This document shows, piece after piece, positions 1 to 11,022 of a stretch of 64,000 bases of DNA. A program made the position numbers and the translations under genes. The notes below the pieces were generated by a model that had not been told where the DNA came from, did no database searches, and was given only the letters and a program-made list of their open reading frames with translations. Position 1 is the stretch's first letter. Each line of letters opens with the position of its first letter. Source of the stretch: Zhongshania sp. R06B22 (lineage in GTDB: Bacteria > Pseudomonadota > Gammaproteobacteria > Pseudomonadales > Spongiibacteraceae); contig NZ_JBFRYB010000001.1 of the NCBI RefSeq assembly GCF_040892595.1, forward strand, positions 1,302,001-1,366,000. The letters are read 5' to 3'.

Positions 1-1014
1 TGCAAGATCTTTGTAGTTGTCGCAAAACGCAGATACGGTGTCAGGATTATATTCGCTGATAACGCAGTTGCGTCCAATACCTTCCCGTCGCTCGGTGGCT
101 TTTCTCAATAACAGGGTTGGCTTTCCTAGATAAGCGCATTCCTCCTGGTTGCTACCGCCGTCACTAATCACAAATTCGCTGTATTTTATTAGCTTGATAA
201 ATTTGAAGTAATCATAGCGTTGCCGGAGCTCGATGTTCTCTATTTTTTCAAGCCTAGTGTAAAGATTGAATTTTCTGAGCTTTTTTTCTGTGGGCTTGTG
301 GAGAATAAACAAGATTTTGATATTTTGCCTCGCTACCAGCGCGATAAGATCTACTATGCGAGTTAGGGCTTGTTCTGTTTGGATATTTTCAAAGCGGTGA
401 ATTGAAACAAGCAAATATCGTTCTGCTGGGATGCTCACATCGCTCGTTTCGATGTTCTTTTCAGCTAAGCGCAAAGAATCCAGTAGGGTGTTTGCTTGGG
501 TGTTTTTTTTATAACCTCGGTACTTGGCAATATTCTTCATGGCATATTCGTCGGGACAAAAATAGTAGTCACTCAAGTTGAATACTAGTACACGGGTTAT
601 CTCTTCAGGAAACGGATGAAACCAATTATGTGACCTGAGTCCAGATTCAATATGAGCAATTTTCAGCCTAGAAATTTTCCCCATTAGCGCGCCTAGCAGA
701 GTCGAAAATGTGTCGCCATGTACAAGCACGATACCATTGCGATCATCGCCGAAAATTTTGCGCCTACTGAAGACTGTTTTGAATAGTATTTTAACAAACC
801 AGATGGCCATACTTGTGATGGAGGTAATGTCTTTGTCTTGATACAGAGTGTAGTCTGGTTCCTTTAATTGAAAATTTTCCAGAATCGAGCCCATAGTGTC
901 ACGGTGTTGGCCAGTTGAGATAAATCTGTAGGGAATTTTTTTGGTATTCAGCTCCACCATGATGGGCGCCATTTTAATGAGCTGCGCTTTGGTGCCAAGG
1001 ATAATGTGGATCAC
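1..1014 (-). CDS. UDP-N-acetylglucosamine 2-epimerase (non-hydrolysing), 3'-truncated by window edge
   Basis: An open frame of 338 codons runs off the left edge without a stop. The translation has the hallmarks of the WecB/Epimerase_2 family: an N-terminal GTKAQLIKMAP phosphate-binding region, TGQHRD, VHGDT, the HIESGLRS segment, FPEEITR, an HRFEN motif, and SDGGSNQEE followed by GKPTLLLR, which bind the UDP moiety. The family interconverts UDP-GlcNAc and UDP-ManNAc (or related acidic sugars) for surface polysaccharide. The GTG at 1014 is chosen because an in-frame TAA lies nine codons upstream. The UDP-sugar dehydrogenase gene ends 70 bp upstream on the same strand, so the two probably feed one capsule, LPS or exopolysaccharide precursor. 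The exact sugar cannot be told from here; about 30-40 C-terminal residues are missing. Confidence 0.88.
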   Translation of the reverse strand, partial: MIHIILGTKAQLIKMAPIMVELNTKKIPYRFISTGQHRDTMGSILENFQLKEPDYTLYQDKDITSITSMAIWFVKILFKTVFSRRKIFGDDRNGIVLVHGDTFSTLLGALMGKISRLKIAHIESGLRSHNWFHPFPEEITRVLVFNLSDYYFCPDEYAMKNIAKYRGYKKNTQANTLLDSLRLAEKNIETSDVSIPAERYLLVSIHRFENIQTEQALTRIVDLIALVARQNIKILFILHKPTEKKLRKFNLYTRLEKIENIELRQRYDYFKFIKLIKYSEFVISDGGSNQEECAYLGKPTLLLRKATERREGIGRNCVISEYNPDTVSAFCDNYKDLA

Positions 1015-1084
1015 TGCTGTTCTCGCATCGCGAATTGATTACTCATTTCTGGTTTGCCGATTAAAATTTATTTGCCGAAAGACC

Positions 1085-2389
1085 CTAGGCGGAGATGACG
1101 GTGGCGTTGGGCTCAAGACGATTTCGGGTGTCGATTATTAGTTTGGCATTTTCCGCTATTAGTGCATAGTTGAAGCTATCGTGGTCTGTCACTAGAATAA
1201 CGCAGTCGTATTCACTGATTGTTTTTTTGTTTACTAGCACTGAGTCCATTTCGTGCTGGTGGTCGCGCTTAGCTGGAAACGTCGCTAAGTAGGGGTCGGA
1301 GTAGTCCACAATCGCGCCCTTGGTCTTTAGCTTTGCAATAATTTCAAACGCCGGCGCTTCCCGTGAATCACTTACATTCTTCTTGTAAGCCAAGCCCAAA
1401 ATCAAAATCTTGCTGCCTTTAACGGCTTTACCGTGTTCATTGAGCGCATCCGCCGTTTTTTGTACTACCCATTCAGGCATGGCGCGGTTTACTTCGCCGG
1501 CGAGCTCTATAAAACGAGTATGGATGCCGTACTCCCGGGCTTTCCACGTTAAATAGAACGGGTCGATGGGTATGCAGTGTCCACCTAGGCCGGGGCCCGG
1601 TGTGAACTTGGTGAAGCCAAAGGGTTTGGTGGCGGCGGCATCGATGACTTCGTGGATGTTGATGCCCATTTTGTCGGCGACGATTTTCATTTCATTGACT
1701 AAGCCAATGTTCACAGCACGATAGATATTCTCTAGTAGCTTCGTCATTTCAGCGGTTTTAGTAGAGCTAACTCGCACTACGGTGTCGATGATAGCTTCAT
1801 AGAGTTCCACCCCAACATTCAGGCATGCAGGGGTTTCGCCGCCGCAGACTTTCGGTATTGTTTTGGTTGAGTAGCTGGTATTACCCGGGTCTTCGCGCTC
1901 TGGTGAATAGACAAGAAAGTAATCTTCGCCGATAACGAATCCCTTGGACTCGATTAGGGGGCGCACTAGCTCTTCGGTTGTGCCGGGGTAAGTGGTGCTT
2001 TCTAGCGATAGTATTTGCTGAGTTTTTAGATGTGGTAATAACTGCGAGACGGTGTTTGTCACATAGCTTAAGTCTGGCTCGCGATACTTATTTAGCGGTG
2101 TTGGCACACAGATGATTATGGCATCTAGTTGTGTTGCCTGCGAATAGTCTGTTGTTGCTGAAAAGGTGCTTTCGACAGCAGTTTTAATTCTGTGAGCGTC
2201 GATATGCTTGAGGTAGGTTTGGCCTGCTGACAGGATTTTCGGTTTTGCTGGATCGCTGTCGAAGCCTATGACTGTAAACCCGGCCTCCGCAAAACATAGT
2301 GCAAGTGGCAGGCCCACATAGCCTAATCCGAAGACGCCGATGACAGCCTCTTTCTTTTGGATGCGCTCTAGTAGGCTTGAGGTGGTCAT
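1085..2389 (-). CDS. wbpA: UDP-N-acetylglucosamine 6-dehydrogenase (WbpA-like nucleotide-sugar dehydrogenase)
   Basis: A 434-aa protein of the UDP-glucose/GDP-mannose dehydrogenase family. The Rossmann motif GLGYVG (residues about 21-26) binds [13 protein letters not shown] (131-140) is the conserved linker of this subgroup, and GGHCIPIDP carries the catalytic cysteine (about Cys272) that forms the thioester in the two-step oxidation of the sugar C6 alcohol to a carboxylate. Length and motifs fit UDP-GlcNAc dehydrogenases better than UDP-glucose dehydrogenase; the substrate is inferred. It sits 5' of the 2-epimerase gene on the same strand, so UDP-GlcNAcA- or UDP-ManNAcA-type precursors for surface polysaccharide are likely products. 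Confidence 0.85.
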   Translation of the reverse strand: MTTSSLLERIQKKEAVIGVFGLGYVGLPLALCFAEAGFTVIGFDSDPAKPKILSAGQTYLKHIDAHRIKTAVESTFSATTDYSQATQLDAIIICVPTPLNKYREPDLSYVTNTVSQLLPHLKTQQILSLESTTYPGTTEELVRPLIESKGFVIGEDYFLVYSPEREDPGNTSYSTKTIPKVCGGETPACLNVGVELYEAIIDTVVRVSSTKTAEMTKLLENIYRAVNIGLVNEMKIVADKMGINIHEVIDAAATKPFGFTKFTPGPGLGGHCIPIDPFYLTWKAREYGIHTRFIELAGEVNRAMPEWVVQKTADALNEHGKAVKGSKILILGLAYKKNVSDSREAPAFEIIAKLKTKGAIVDYSDPYLATFPAKRDHQHEMDSVLVNKKTISEYDCVILVTDHDSFNYALIAENAKLIIDTRNRLEPNATVISA

Positions 2390-2531
2390 AAAAAATCCGG
2401 GAAAAGCGTTTCGCGACAGTTGCTTGGGTAAAGTCTATTGAGCAACCTACTAGGCCTTAATCTACACTGCGAGCGATGATTCACGCTAGTTTTTATCGTG
2501 ATTTTGCGAGTTATTAGTTTTTTGAATGCAA

Positions 2532-2564
2532 AGAATCCTGCAATCTCGCGATTTACAGGATTCT
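2532..2564 (-). terminator. hairpin downstream of rnfE
   Basis: An inverted repeat, AGAATCCTG at 2532-2540 with CAGGATTCT at 2556-2564, has an inner AATC-GCGA-GATT stem. It lies 44 bp past the rnfE stop. On the minus strand it is followed by TTTGCATTC, only a weak T tract, so termination of the rnf operon here is likely but not certain. Confidence 0.5.
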
Positions 2565-2607
2565 ATTATTAGTGATTGCTGCAATGTTGGGGTGATGTTA
2601 CGGAATA

Positions 2608-3321
2608 TCAGCTGATATTCCCGGTCACTCTTACACGTCGGCTAGTTGGTGCGACTTTTTCTGTTTTTGCGGCCTCGCGGTTTTTAATGCCGGTATCGAT
2701 GATGTTTTTAAGGGCGATAATCATGCCGGTAAAAATAAAGGCGCCAGGCGGCAAGATGGCGACGAGTACGGCTGTATAGTCATCGACGAGAACGATCTTC
2801 CAGCTTTTTGCACCCTCTCCGAACAGTAAGTCCATATTGGCGAAGATGGCGCCGGTGCCGATAACTTCACGAATCGCGCCCAGTAGCATGAGTATTACCG
2901 CGAAGCCGACGCCCATGATGAAACCGTCATACATGGCTGGAAGCACTTTGTTTTTGCAGGCAAAGGCATCTGCGCGACCGAGGATGACGCAGTTGGTGGT
3001 GATGAGCGGCAGGAATATGCCGAGTATTTGAAATAGCTCATAGGCGAAGGCCTGCATAAGCAATTCTATGCACGTTACTGCCGCCGCGATAATCATAACA
3101 AAGGCGGGCAGGCGAATAGCATCTGAGGCAAAGCTGCGAATCATGGACACGCAGGTATTAGACACGGTGAGCACTAACATGGTGGCTATACCCATGCCCA
3201 AGGCATTGATGACGGAGCCAGTCACTGCGAGCAAGGGGCATAGGCCCAGTAGCTGAACGATGGCGGGGTTGTTTTTCCACAGCCCGTTTAGAGAGATTTC
3301 GCGGTAGCTGATATCACTCAT
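2608..3321 (-). CDS. rnfE: electron transport complex subunit RnfE (RsxE)
   Basis: A 237-aa integral membrane subunit of the Rnf complex, which couples electron transfer between ferredoxin and NAD to ion movement across the inner membrane. The protein opens with a soluble stretch and the family-typical [22 protein letters not shown], followed by about six hydrophobic helices including [17 protein letters not shown], a signature shared with RnfA and NqrD/E. The length is close to that of E. coli RsxE. Its start overlaps the rnfG stop by 8 bp, so the two are translationally coupled. It is the last gene of the operon; the nth gene that commonly follows rnfE in gammaproteobacteria is absent here. 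Confidence 0.95.
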   Translation of the reverse strand: MSDISYREISLNGLWKNNPAIVQLLGLCPLLAVTGSVINALGMGIATMLVLTVSNTCVSMIRSFASDAIRLPAFVMIIAAAVTCIELLMQAFAYELFQILGIFLPLITTNCVILGRADAFACKNKVLPAMYDGFIMGVGFAVILMLLGAIREVIGTGAIFANMDLLFGEGAKSWKIVLVDDYTAVLVAILPPGAFIFTGMIIALKNIIDTGIKNREAAKTEKVAPTSRRVRVTGNIS

Positions 3322-4012
3322 TGTTCAATTCCCGGTTCTGATTGAGTTCATTGATTTGCGCGGGCTTACTAGTGGCTAGCGAGTCGCTGTCATTTATGCC
3401 GCTGATCATGGTGATGTTGGCAGCGTAGTATTGTAGTGCTTTATGAACCGCTTTTGTAACGGCTCTTGGGGTGATAGTTGCGCCGGTGAACTGGTCAAAA
3501 ACCCCTTTATCTTTTTTAACCGCCCACTTAGATTCTTCTGGATTGCTTAGACTTTTGCCGATAAAGCCGTCTACCCATTGGCTTTTCTTGTAATCCACCT
3601 GATCGCCGAGTCCCGGTGTTTCGCGGTGCGAGAGCACGCGTACGCCAGAAATGCTGCCATCAAGGTTGATACCGACAATCATATCAATATCTCCGGTGTA
3701 AGCGTCACGGGCGGTAGCGGGTAACACAGCGCCCACAAACTCACCTTTCATAGTGGCGCGGTAGAACTTTTTGGCTTCCCGCAATCCTAGCAAGTCGCTG
3801 TCATCTAGTTTGATGGCGTCGTCTAGTAGCGAGTTGTCGTGACGGGACTCGGGAAACACTTCTAGGAGCGCACGCTCCTCAGAATGACGAATATTTTCTT
3901 GAATTAGGCCTCGAGTAGAGAGATAGGTGCCGGCTATAACACCAGTTGTGACGATGGCGAAGAGGCCTAGCAGCATGCCATTTTTAGTGATGGATTTGCC
4001 GAGGATATTCAT
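3314..4012 (-). CDS. rnfG: electron transport complex subunit RnfG, covalent FMN subunit
   Basis: A 232-aa protein with one N-terminal transmembrane helix (about residues 12-30) and a periplasmic FMN-binding domain. The motif [11 protein letters not shown] (about residues 175-185) contains the threonine to which FMN is attached by a phosphoester bond in this family. RETPGLGD is the other conserved family segment. It overlaps rnfD by 4 bp (ATGA) and rnfE by 8 bp. The C-terminal 30 residues are Asn/Ser-rich and look like a lineage-specific tail. Confidence 0.95.
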   Translation of the reverse strand: MNILGKSITKNGMLLGLFAIVTTGVIAGTYLSTRGLIQENIRHSEERALLEVFPESRHDNSLLDDAIKLDDSDLLGLREAKKFYRATMKGEFVGAVLPATARDAYTGDIDMIVGINLDGSISGVRVLSHRETPGLGDQVDYKKSQWVDGFIGKSLSNPEESKWAVKKDKGVFDQFTGATITPRAVTKAVHKALQYYAANITMISGINDSDSLATSKPAQINELNQNRELNNE

Positions 4013-5058
4013 GACTTTCCTCCTTGCTGATCCTTCAATTTATGGCCATAGGTTCTAGGTTGGGTGTAGTGATCGATAAAGGGCGCGGCGAAGTTCATGA
4101 GTAGAACCGAAAAGGCGACGGCGTCGGGGTAGTTGCCCCAAGCTCGAATGATATAGATCAAAACGCCAATCAATGCGCCGTAGATTACTCGGCCACGGTT
4201 TGATACTGCCGACGTGACGGGGTCGGTTACAATAAAAAAGGCGCCGAACATGGTTGCGCCACTGAACAGGTGGAATAGCGGTGAACCGCCAGAAGCGGAG
4301 CTGCCCCCATCATAAAATATGGCTGACATAATAGTCAGCGATGCCAGCATGCTTATCGGTCCGTGCCAGGTGAAGACCCGGCGGTACAGCAGATACATAC
4401 CGCCGAGTAGAAAGCCGATACTTGCCCATTCCCAGCCGATACCGGCGAACTGACCGAATTGCGGTGATTCTTCCCAAAGGTCGGCAATGAGTAGGGAATT
4501 ATTCTGTTTCAGTATGTCTAGTGGCGTCGCCATTGTGACGGCGTCGATGGCGTCTTTGCCAAACCCGAAGCAATAGCGCAGGGCGTCTATGGGGCCTAAT
4601 AGATCGCCGGCAAAGCTACCTTTGGGCGCCAGCCATGTGGTCATCTGTACCGGAAATGAGATCAGCAACATGACATACGCGGCCATGGCGGGGTTGAAGG
4701 GGTTATAGCCCATGCCGCCATAGAGTTGCTTGCATATAAGAATCGCGAAGCCGGTACCGATCATAATGAGCCAGAACGGTGAGCCCGGGGGCAGTGAAAT
4801 ACCGAGTAAAAATGCTGTGACTAGGGCGCTATAATCATTGAGATAAAAAGCGATGGGGCGCTTGCGTACTTTTAAGGCTAAGGCTTCAAATGCCAGCGCA
4901 GTAATACTTGCCCACAGAACATTAACGAGGGTGCCAAAGCCGAAAAACCAGGTGAGCGAAAATAGACCTGGAATGGTTGCCAGCAGCACCAGTCGCATGA
5001 CTCTTGCCGTGCTCATAGGCCCGTGAGTGTGTGGTGAACTGACCTTTAAAAATCCCAT
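4009..5058 (-). CDS. rnfD: electron transport complex subunit RnfD, covalent FMN membrane subunit
   Basis: A 349-aa polytopic membrane protein of the NqrB/RnfD family, starting with the characteristic SSPHTHGPMSTARVM. The FMN-attachment site appears as LFSGATMFGAFFIVTDPVT (about residues 262-280). GGMGYNPFNPAMAAYVML is the second conserved block. The gene lies 27 bp after rnfC and overlaps rnfG by 4 bp. Length is normal for the family, and no defect is visible. Confidence 0.95.
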   Translation of the reverse strand: MGFLKVSSPHTHGPMSTARVMRLVLLATIPGLFSLTWFFGFGTLVNVLWASITALAFEALALKVRKRPIAFYLNDYSALVTAFLLGISLPPGSPFWLIMIGTGFAILICKQLYGGMGYNPFNPAMAAYVMLLISFPVQMTTWLAPKGSFAGDLLGPIDALRYCFGFGKDAIDAVTMATPLDILKQNNSLLIADLWEESPQFGQFAGIGWEWASIGFLLGGMYLLYRRVFTWHGPISMLASLTIMSAIFYDGGSSASGGSPLFHLFSGATMFGAFFIVTDPVTSAVSNRGRVIYGALIGVLIYIIRAWGNYPDAVAFSVLLMNFAAPFIDHYTQPRTYGHKLKDQQGGKS

Positions 5059-5085
5059 AGTGTTATGCGTGCTCGTTATTCAGGT

Positions 5086-7449
5086 TTAGCTCAGCGTTTG
5101 CTGAGCGGCGGCCAATTTATCTTCTAGCTTTGCTAGAGAGTCGGCCAGTATGTTCGCCTTGTCATCGCCGTCGGCGCGTGCGGCATCGAGTTTTTCTCTG
5201 GTGCGAGCAATGCGGTTTTCCAATGACTCAATATTCTGTTTGGTTTTGTCGGCGTCGCTCATATTGGCTTGGGCTTCTCGCGCAGCCTTGGCGCGCTCAA
5301 TAGCCGCTTGCACTGGATATTCGCTACTTACAGCGGCGACGGGCGCGGCTTGATGATCCTTTAGCTCTTTCTTTGCGGCATCTAGCTTGGCTTGGGTTTT
5401 TTCAAGTCCAGTGGCGAAAGCTGCAGTATTTGCGTCATTCTGTTCCTGCGCCAATGCCAGTTTTTGCTGTGCGGCCGCAAGCCGTTTCTCTGTGCTGGTC
5501 ACGGTATTCTGTAAGCGCGTGGTTTTATCCGCATCGCTTTCGTCTGCGCTATTGCCGGCACGTTTTGCGAGTGCTCTGGCAATAGCCGCTTGGGCTGGAT
5601 CTGCATTATCAGTCGCGAGTGTCGCTTCGGTTTTTGTCGCCGTTAAACTCGCTTGATGTTCCGTGAGTTCTTGTTGAATTGACGCGATTTTTTCTTCTGT
5701 TTTGCTCACTGCGGTTGCGAAGGCTTCGGCCTTGTCGTTTTCTTGCTCCCGCGCCTGGGCGAGTTTCTCTTTGGCTGCTGCGAGACGTTTCTCTGCACTA
5801 GCTAATAATTTTTGTAGGCGGTCCGTTTTTTGTTCCGCACTTTCCTCCTCAGCGTTGCCGTCACGTTTCGCCTGCGCCCGGGCGATGGCTGCTTGGGCGG
5901 GATCAGCGGCTTCAGATTGGCTTTGTTTCGCTTTGCTGCGCTCAATGGCTGCCTGAATAAGGTCTGTCTTACTGTCGCCTGCGGGAGCATTGGCAGCGGC
6001 CGCTGCCTTGGCTTTGGCGGCCTCCATGCGAGCGGCTCGCCGCGCGTCTTTCTCTGCTTCTTCTTGTTCAAGTCTGGCGGTGCGAGCTTCAAAGCGCTCT
6101 TTAGATCGATCAGATTTAATTTTATCTTGCTGGGCTTGGCGAATTTCTGCTTTCGAGGCGCGGTAATACTGCACCAGAGGAATATTACTGGGACAGGCAA
6201 ATGAGCAGGCGCCGCACTCTATGCAGTCGAATAGCTGATGGTCTTCGAGCTTGTCATGCTCTTGGGCCCGTGAGAACCAGTACATTTGCTGTGGCAGCAA
6301 TGACACCGGGCAAGCTTCGGCACACATGCCGCAGCGAATACAGGCTTGGGCCGGCGGCGGTGGCGGCAGCTCAGCCACGGTTGGCGCCAAGACACAGTTG
6401 CTGGTTTTTACAATGGGCACCGCAGTGTCCTGCAGGGTGTAGCCCATCATTGGGCCGCCCATAATTAGGCGTATGCAGTTTTCTTGTTTGAACTGGCTTT
6501 TGTTCAAGAGATATTGGACCGGTGTGCCCAGCAAAACCTCGTAATTTTGTGGCTGCCCGCAGGCCTCGCCCGTTACGGTGGTGATCCGTGAAATCAGCGG
6601 CTCACCAAATTGAATGGCGCGGTAAATCGCGGTGGCTGTACCGATGTTTTGGCACACTACTCCGATGTCGGCAGGTAGACCGCCGGCGGGAACTTCCTTG
6701 CCGGTTAAAATTTGTATGAGTTGTTTTTCGCCACCCGAAGGATATTTAGTCGGGAACGCCACGATCTCAATACCCGTGCCCTCGGCGGCTTTTTTCAGCG
6801 CAGCAATACCCTCGGGTTTATTGTCTTCCACACCGATTAGGGTTTCTTTAGTGGGCTTGATGATATGGCGCAGTATTTCGGCGCCGGCGATAATCTCTGC
6901 GGCGCGTTCGCGCATAAGAATATCGTCAGCGGTGATATAGGGCTCGCACTCTGTGCCGTTTAGAATCAGTGTTGCTATCGGCTTGTCGTCGCGGGTACTG
7001 AGCTTAACGGCGGAGGGGAAACCAGCGCCGCCCATGCCGGCAATCCCGGCTTGGCGAATGCGGTCGACTAACTCGAGCTTGCTGAGGCTGGTGTAATCTT
7101 CTGCGCCGGCATGTTCTATCCACTCATCTGCACCGTCGGTATCGATGACGATACATGTTGCGCTCATACCCGATGGATGCGGGATAACGCGCGCTTCAAT
7201 GGCTGCGATGACCCCCGATGTGGGCGCGTGAACGGGCGCGCTGACAAAGCCTTTGGCTTCGGCAATCATTTGGCCTTTAAGCACGTGATCGCCAACCTTA
7301 ACGATAGGGCTGGCGGGCGCGCCAATGTGTTGAGCCAAGGGTAAAATAAGTTGCGGCGGAATACCTGCACTGGCGATGGGGTTGTGCAGGGATTGGACTT
7401 TGTTTTCAGCGGGGTGAATGCCGCCGGGTATATCCCATATTTTTCTCAT
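5086..7449 (-). CDS. rnfC: electron transport complex subunit RnfC with long repetitive C-terminal tail
   Basis: A 787-aa protein, the peripheral NADH/FMN and Fe-S subunit of Rnf. The N-terminal part ([14 protein letters not shown]) starts the RnfC barrel-sandwich domain; [13 protein letters not shown] and the GGEKQL region belong to the NuoF-like NADH/FMN fold. Two 4Fe-4S motifs follow ([12 protein letters not shown] and [12 protein letters not shown], about residues 370-420). The remainder is a charged, Ala/Lys/Glu-rich tail that contains three repeats of about 95 residues, each starting like [10 protein letters not shown] (or [10 protein letters not shown]), from about residue 515 to the end, predicted helical or coiled-coil. 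Tail expansion is known in gammaproteobacterial RnfC. It overlaps rnfB by 4 bp. Confidence 0.95.
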   Translation of the reverse strand: MRKIWDIPGGIHPAENKVQSLHNPIASAGIPPQLILPLAQHIGAPASPIVKVGDHVLKGQMIAEAKGFVSAPVHAPTSGVIAAIEARVIPHPSGMSATCIVIDTDGADEWIEHAGAEDYTSLSKLELVDRIRQAGIAGMGGAGFPSAVKLSTRDDKPIATLILNGTECEPYITADDILMRERAAEIIAGAEILRHIIKPTKETLIGVEDNKPEGIAALKKAAEGTGIEIVAFPTKYPSGGEKQLIQILTGKEVPAGGLPADIGVVCQNIGTATAIYRAIQFGEPLISRITTVTGEACGQPQNYEVLLGTPVQYLLNKSQFKQENCIRLIMGGPMMGYTLQDTAVPIVKTSNCVLAPTVAELPPPPPAQACIRCGMCAEACPVSLLPQQMYWFSRAQEHDKLEDHQLFDCIECGACSFACPSNIPLVQYYRASKAEIRQAQQDKIKSDRSKERFEARTARLEQEEAEKDARRAARMEAAKAKAAAAANAPAGDSKTDLIQAAIERSKAKQSQSEAADPAQAAIARAQAKRDGNAEEESAEQKTDRLQKLLASAEKRLAAAKEKLAQAREQENDKAEAFATAVSKTEEKIASIQQELTEHQASLTATKTEATLATDNADPAQAAIARALAKRAGNSADESDADKTTRLQNTVTSTEKRLAAAQQKLALAQEQNDANTAAFATGLEKTQAKLDAAKKELKDHQAAPVAAVSSEYPVQAAIERAKAAREAQANMSDADKTKQNIESLENRIARTREKLDAARADGDDKANILADSLAKLEDKLAAAQQTLS
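5089..5910 (-). repeat. three tandem ~95-codon repeats in the rnfC 3' end
   Basis: The C-terminal third of RnfC repeats a module that begins (D/Y)P(A/V)QAAI(A/E)RA, continues with (A/Q)KR-GN and then a heptad-like helix ([12 protein letters not shown]). Copies start near 5904, near 5610 and near 5330 and differ in sequence, so they are old duplications rather than recent slippage. A partial copy of the head motif ([10 protein letters not shown]) lies just upstream of the first. Confidence 0.75.
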
Positions 7450-8054
7450 GCGGCAGCTCCGCTTTGGTCGGATGCAATACGGTCTGAGGCAATGAGGTCT
7501 TCGATGGGCTTGGGTTTATCCCAGTGCCAGGTTTGCAGGCTGGTCTGAATCGGAATCATGTCGATACAGTCTACCGGGCAAGGTTCTACGCATAGATCGC
7601 AGCCGGTGCACTCGCTGGCGATGACGGTGTGCATATGTTTTGCAGAACCGAGAATGGCGTCTACTGGGCAGGCCTGAATACACTTGGTGCAGCCAATACA
7701 TTCCGCTTCGCGAATAAACGCAACTGAGGGCACGGCCTCTTCTGCGGCATCTAAGGGTTTGGCTTCCACGCCCAATAAGTCCGCTAAAGCGGCAATGGTT
7801 GCTTCTCCGCCCGGGGGGCATTTGTTGATATCGTCACCGTCGGCAATGGCTTGTGCATAGGGCCGGCAACCGGGGTAACCGCACTGACCGCATTGGGTTT
7901 GGGGCAGCATAGATTCGATTTGATCGGCGATAGGATCGCCTTCGGTTTTGAATTTTACGGCGGCAAATCCCAGCAGTGCGCCGAAAACTAAGGCAAGTCC
8001 GACCAGTGCCAGTAAAGATGCAAAAAAAGGATTTTGGGCAATCAGTTCGATCAT
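7446..8054 (-). CDS. rnfB: electron transport complex subunit RnfB
   Basis: A 202-aa membrane-anchored iron-sulfur subunit. It has one N-terminal transmembrane helix (about residues 11-32), then the four-cysteine Fe-S domain [15 protein letters not shown] (about 53-67), then two bacterial-ferredoxin motifs, [16 protein letters not shown] and [16 protein letters not shown]. It passes electrons between ferredoxin and the rest of the complex. It lies 9 bp downstream of rnfA and its stop overlaps the rnfC start. Length is normal. Confidence 0.96.
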   Translation of the reverse strand: MIELIAQNPFFASLLALVGLALVFGALLGFAAVKFKTEGDPIADQIESMLPQTQCGQCGYPGCRPYAQAIADGDDINKCPPGGEATIAALADLLGVEAKPLDAAEEAVPSVAFIREAECIGCTKCIQACPVDAILGSAKHMHTVIASECTGCDLCVEPCPVDCIDMIPIQTSLQTWHWDKPKPIEDLIASDRIASDQSGAAA

Positions 8055-8063
8055 TATTACAGC

Positions 8064-8642
8064 CTATACCAATCCAGCGAAGCCCATAAAGGCGAGTGAC
8101 ATGAGGCCGGCGGTAATCATGCCCACGGCGGGCCCCTTAAACGGCTCTGGAACATCGGCAGCGGTAATGCGTTCGCGCATAGCGGCAAACAGCACTAATA
8201 CCATCGAGAAGCCCGCGGCGGCGCCAAACCCATATAGAGTAGATTCTACGAAGCTATGGTCTTTATTGATGTTCAACAGTGCAACGCCTAATACGGCGCA
8301 GTTGGTAGTGATCAGCGGTAAAAACACCCCAAGGACTTTGTAGAGCATGGGGCTGGTTTTGCGCACCACCATTTCGGTGAATTGCACGACAACGGCGATC
8401 ACTAAAATAAAGGTGATGGTACGCAGGTATTCTAAGCCCAGCGGTATAAGCAGCCACTCGTAGGTCAGCCAGCTACAAATAGAGGCAAGCGTAAGTACAA
8501 AGGTGGTTGCACTGGACATACCGATGGCGGTTTCGAGTTTATTAGACACACCCATGAATGGGCACAGGCCTAAAAACTGCACCAGTACGAAGTTGTTAAC
8601 CAGAATGGCGCTGATCAACAATAAGGAATAGTCTGCTAACAA
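8064..8642 (-). CDS. rnfA: electron transport complex subunit RnfA
   Basis: A 192-aa polytopic subunit with six hydrophobic helices. [16 protein letters not shown] and [16 protein letters not shown] are the signatures shared with RnfE and NqrD/E, with the cysteines thought to bind a membrane-embedded Fe-S cluster. It is the first gene of the rnfABCDGE operon. It starts close to the 3' end of metG, 169 bp away, a space that should contain the operon promoter, although I could not single out a convincing -35/-10 pair. Confidence 0.95.
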   Translation of the reverse strand: MLADYSLLLISAILVNNFVLVQFLGLCPFMGVSNKLETAIGMSSATTFVLTLASICSWLTYEWLLIPLGLEYLRTITFILVIAVVVQFTEMVVRKTSPMLYKVLGVFLPLITTNCAVLGVALLNINKDHSFVESTLYGFGAAAGFSMVLVLFAAMRERITAADVPEPFKGPAVGMITAGLMSLAFMGFAGLV

Positions 8643-8811
8643 AATTTTAGCCCCACTTGTGTATCGGTCATGCGAATTCTATTCTGGCTTGGCAATACGA
8701 GTATTGCGGGCCAGATCGGCATTATCGGGCGATCTTAGTTTATTTCGATCAAGCGTTCAATTTAAAACGCGTTAATGCTAGGGGCCACCGTTCAACGATA
8801 GCCCACTGGTT

Positions 8812-10842
8812 TTACTGGATTTTCATGCCTGCTTTGGCACCACTGTCGGGACTGAGTAACCAAATATCCTGATCGCCAGGGCCGGCGGCAAGCACCATGC
8901 CCTCAGACATGCCAAAGCGCATTTTACGCGCTTCAAGGTTGGCAACCATTACCGTTAGTTTGCCTACCAACTGCTCGGCATTATAAGCCGTTTTAATACC
9001 GGCAAAGACCTGACGTGTGCCAAACTCCCCCAAACTTAAGGTTAATTTCAGTAATTTGTCAGCGCCTTCTACCGCCTCTGCAGCCACAATTTCAGCCACT
9101 CGCAGATCAATCTTAGCAAAATCTGGGTAGGCAATTGTGTCAGCTATACCCGTGTCTTTGTCTTTAGCCGCCTTTTTAGATTTGGCAGCGGTCTGAGGCG
9201 GTGGCGAATTGTCGCTGCTTTCTTCGACCATGGCGCTGACCTTGTCGGCATCAACCCGGCTCATCATCGGTTTAAAAGGCTCAATGGCATGGTTGTGCAG
9301 GGGCGTAAAGTCGCCCTGCCACGTCAGCGAGCAATTTAAAAATTGCTCTGCCTGTTTGGCGAGTTCAGGCAATACCGGTGCCAGATAAGTGGTCAACACG
9401 CGGAAGATATCAATACACTGGGAAGCAATCTCTGCAGCGACGACTATGGTGTCGTCGGATTTGGCCAGCTTCCATGGTTCACAGGAATCAAAGTATTCAT
9501 TGGTGGCATCTGCCAGCGCCATGATCTCGCGCACGGCTTTGCTGTATTCACGTTGCTCATAGAGTTGCGCAATAGTGGCGCTGGCAGCAGTGACCCGCTG
9601 CCATAGGTCTGGATTGTGCTGGGTGTTACTGAGCTTACCGGCGTTGCCTTTTTGAACAAACTTGGCGCTGCGGCTGGCGATATTTACTAATTTGCCGACT
9701 AGATCGGAATTCACTCTATTAGTGAAGTCTTCCAGATTGAGGTCGATGTCGTCCACTGCGCCAGATAGCTTGGCGGCAAAGTAATAGCGCAAGTACTCGG
9801 CGGGCAAGTATTTAAGGTAGGTTTCGGCCTTAATAAAGGTGCCGCGAGACTTGGACATTTTTTTGCCATTGACGGTTAAAAAGCCGTGGGCATAGATTGC
9901 GGTAGGTTGACGGAAGCCGGCTGAGTCGAGCATGGCGGGCCAGAACAGGCCGTGAAAATTAATAATGTCTTTGCCGATAAAGTGGTAAAGCTCGGCCTCG
10001 GAGTCGAGTCCCCAGTAGTCATTAAAGTCGCGACCGTTCTTCTCGCACCAGTTTGCACAGCTGGCCATATAGCCGATAGGCGCGTCCAACCACACATAGA
10101 AATATTTGCCCGGTGCATCGGGAATCTCAAAGCCGAAATAGGGCGCATCGCGGGAGATGTCCCAGCTTTGTAGGCCGGCGTCTAGCCATTCACGTAATTT
10201 GTTGGCGATTTGTGGCTGTAGCGCCTCGCTGTTAGTCCAGTCGCGCAATAGGTTTTCAAAGTCGCCGAGTTTAAAGAAAAAATGCTGTGAGGTTTTTTCT
10301 ACGGGGGTGGCACCAGAGATTGCCGAGCGCGGGTTTAGTAAATCTGCCGGGGTGTAAGTGGCGCCGCAGGCTTCGCAGTTATCGCCGTACTGGTCTTCGG
10401 CTTTGCACTTGGGGCAGCTGCCTTTTATATAGCGATCGGCCAGAAATAGATTTTTTTCTGGATCGAATAATTGGGTGACGTCACGGCGCTCAATGTGGCC
10501 ATTGGCGTCTAGGCGCCGGTAAATTTCTTCTGAGTAGTGCTGGCACTCTGGCGAATGGGTCGAGTGATAATTATCAAAGTGAATAAGGAAACCGGCCAGA
10601 TCGCGTTCGTGTTCTGCTTTAACGCGGGCTATTTGCTCTTCTGGGGTGATGCCAAGTTTCTCGGCGGTGAGCATAATAGCAGTGCCGTGGGCATCGTCTG
10701 CGCATAAATAGATGCAATCGTTGCCGCGTAATTTCTGGTAACGCACCCAAATGTCGGTCTGGATCGACTCCAGTAAATGACCGAGATGCAGCGGGCCGTT
10801 GGCGTAGGGCAGGGCACTGGTGACCAGAATCTTGCGCGACAT
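8812..10842 (-). CDS. metG: methionyl-tRNA synthetase
   Basis: A 676-aa class I aminoacyl-tRNA synthetase that charges tRNA(Met). Visible features: the N-terminal HLGH ATP-binding motif ([14 protein letters not shown], about residues 12-25), a zinc knuckle [19 protein letters not shown] (about residues 143-161), the KMSKS loop in [11 protein letters not shown], and a C-terminal tRNA-binding/dimerisation domain ([12 protein letters not shown]... to the end) preceded by an Ala/Lys linker. Length matches the long gammaproteobacterial form. It is divergent from apbC, a neighbour arrangement common in gammaproteobacteria. Confidence 0.97.
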   Translation of the reverse strand: MSRKILVTSALPYANGPLHLGHLLESIQTDIWVRYQKLRGNDCIYLCADDAHGTAIMLTAEKLGITPEEQIARVKAEHERDLAGFLIHFDNYHSTHSPECQHYSEEIYRRLDANGHIERRDVTQLFDPEKNLFLADRYIKGSCPKCKAEDQYGDNCEACGATYTPADLLNPRSAISGATPVEKTSQHFFFKLGDFENLLRDWTNSEALQPQIANKLREWLDAGLQSWDISRDAPYFGFEIPDAPGKYFYVWLDAPIGYMASCANWCEKNGRDFNDYWGLDSEAELYHFIGKDIINFHGLFWPAMLDSAGFRQPTAIYAHGFLTVNGKKMSKSRGTFIKAETYLKYLPAEYLRYYFAAKLSGAVDDIDLNLEDFTNRVNSDLVGKLVNIASRSAKFVQKGNAGKLSNTQHNPDLWQRVTAASATIAQLYEQREYSKAVREIMALADATNEYFDSCEPWKLAKSDDTIVVAAEIASQCIDIFRVLTTYLAPVLPELAKQAEQFLNCSLTWQGDFTPLHNHAIEPFKPMMSRVDADKVSAMVEESSDNSPPPQTAAKSKKAAKDKDTGIADTIAYPDFAKIDLRVAEIVAAEAVEGADKLLKLTLSLGEFGTRQVFAGIKTAYNAEQLVGKLTVMVANLEARKMRFGMSEGMVLAAGPGDQDIWLLSPDSGAKAGMKIQ

Positions 10843-11022
10843 GGGTTTCCTTGTTTGAGCGTTAAGGGCTGCGACTGTCTGTAGCGCGGCCTAGATGGAT
10901 TCAGAGGCGCAATACTATAGCGTTTTTGGCTCTCCGGCGCATCTGTCTCGGCGTTGTTCGATGTGGGTGTGGCGGGTATACTCGCCCGCTAATTAAATAT
11001 TCATCACACGCAGGGAAACAAT

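Noticed and set aside
941..1141. A plus-strand frame over the epimerase start
   Set aside because: It is a shadow of the minus-strand epimerase and dehydrogenase genes.
5150..6204. Several plus-strand frames opposite rnfC
   Set aside because: They are shadows of the repetitive Ala/Lys-rich rnfC tail and carry no family motif.
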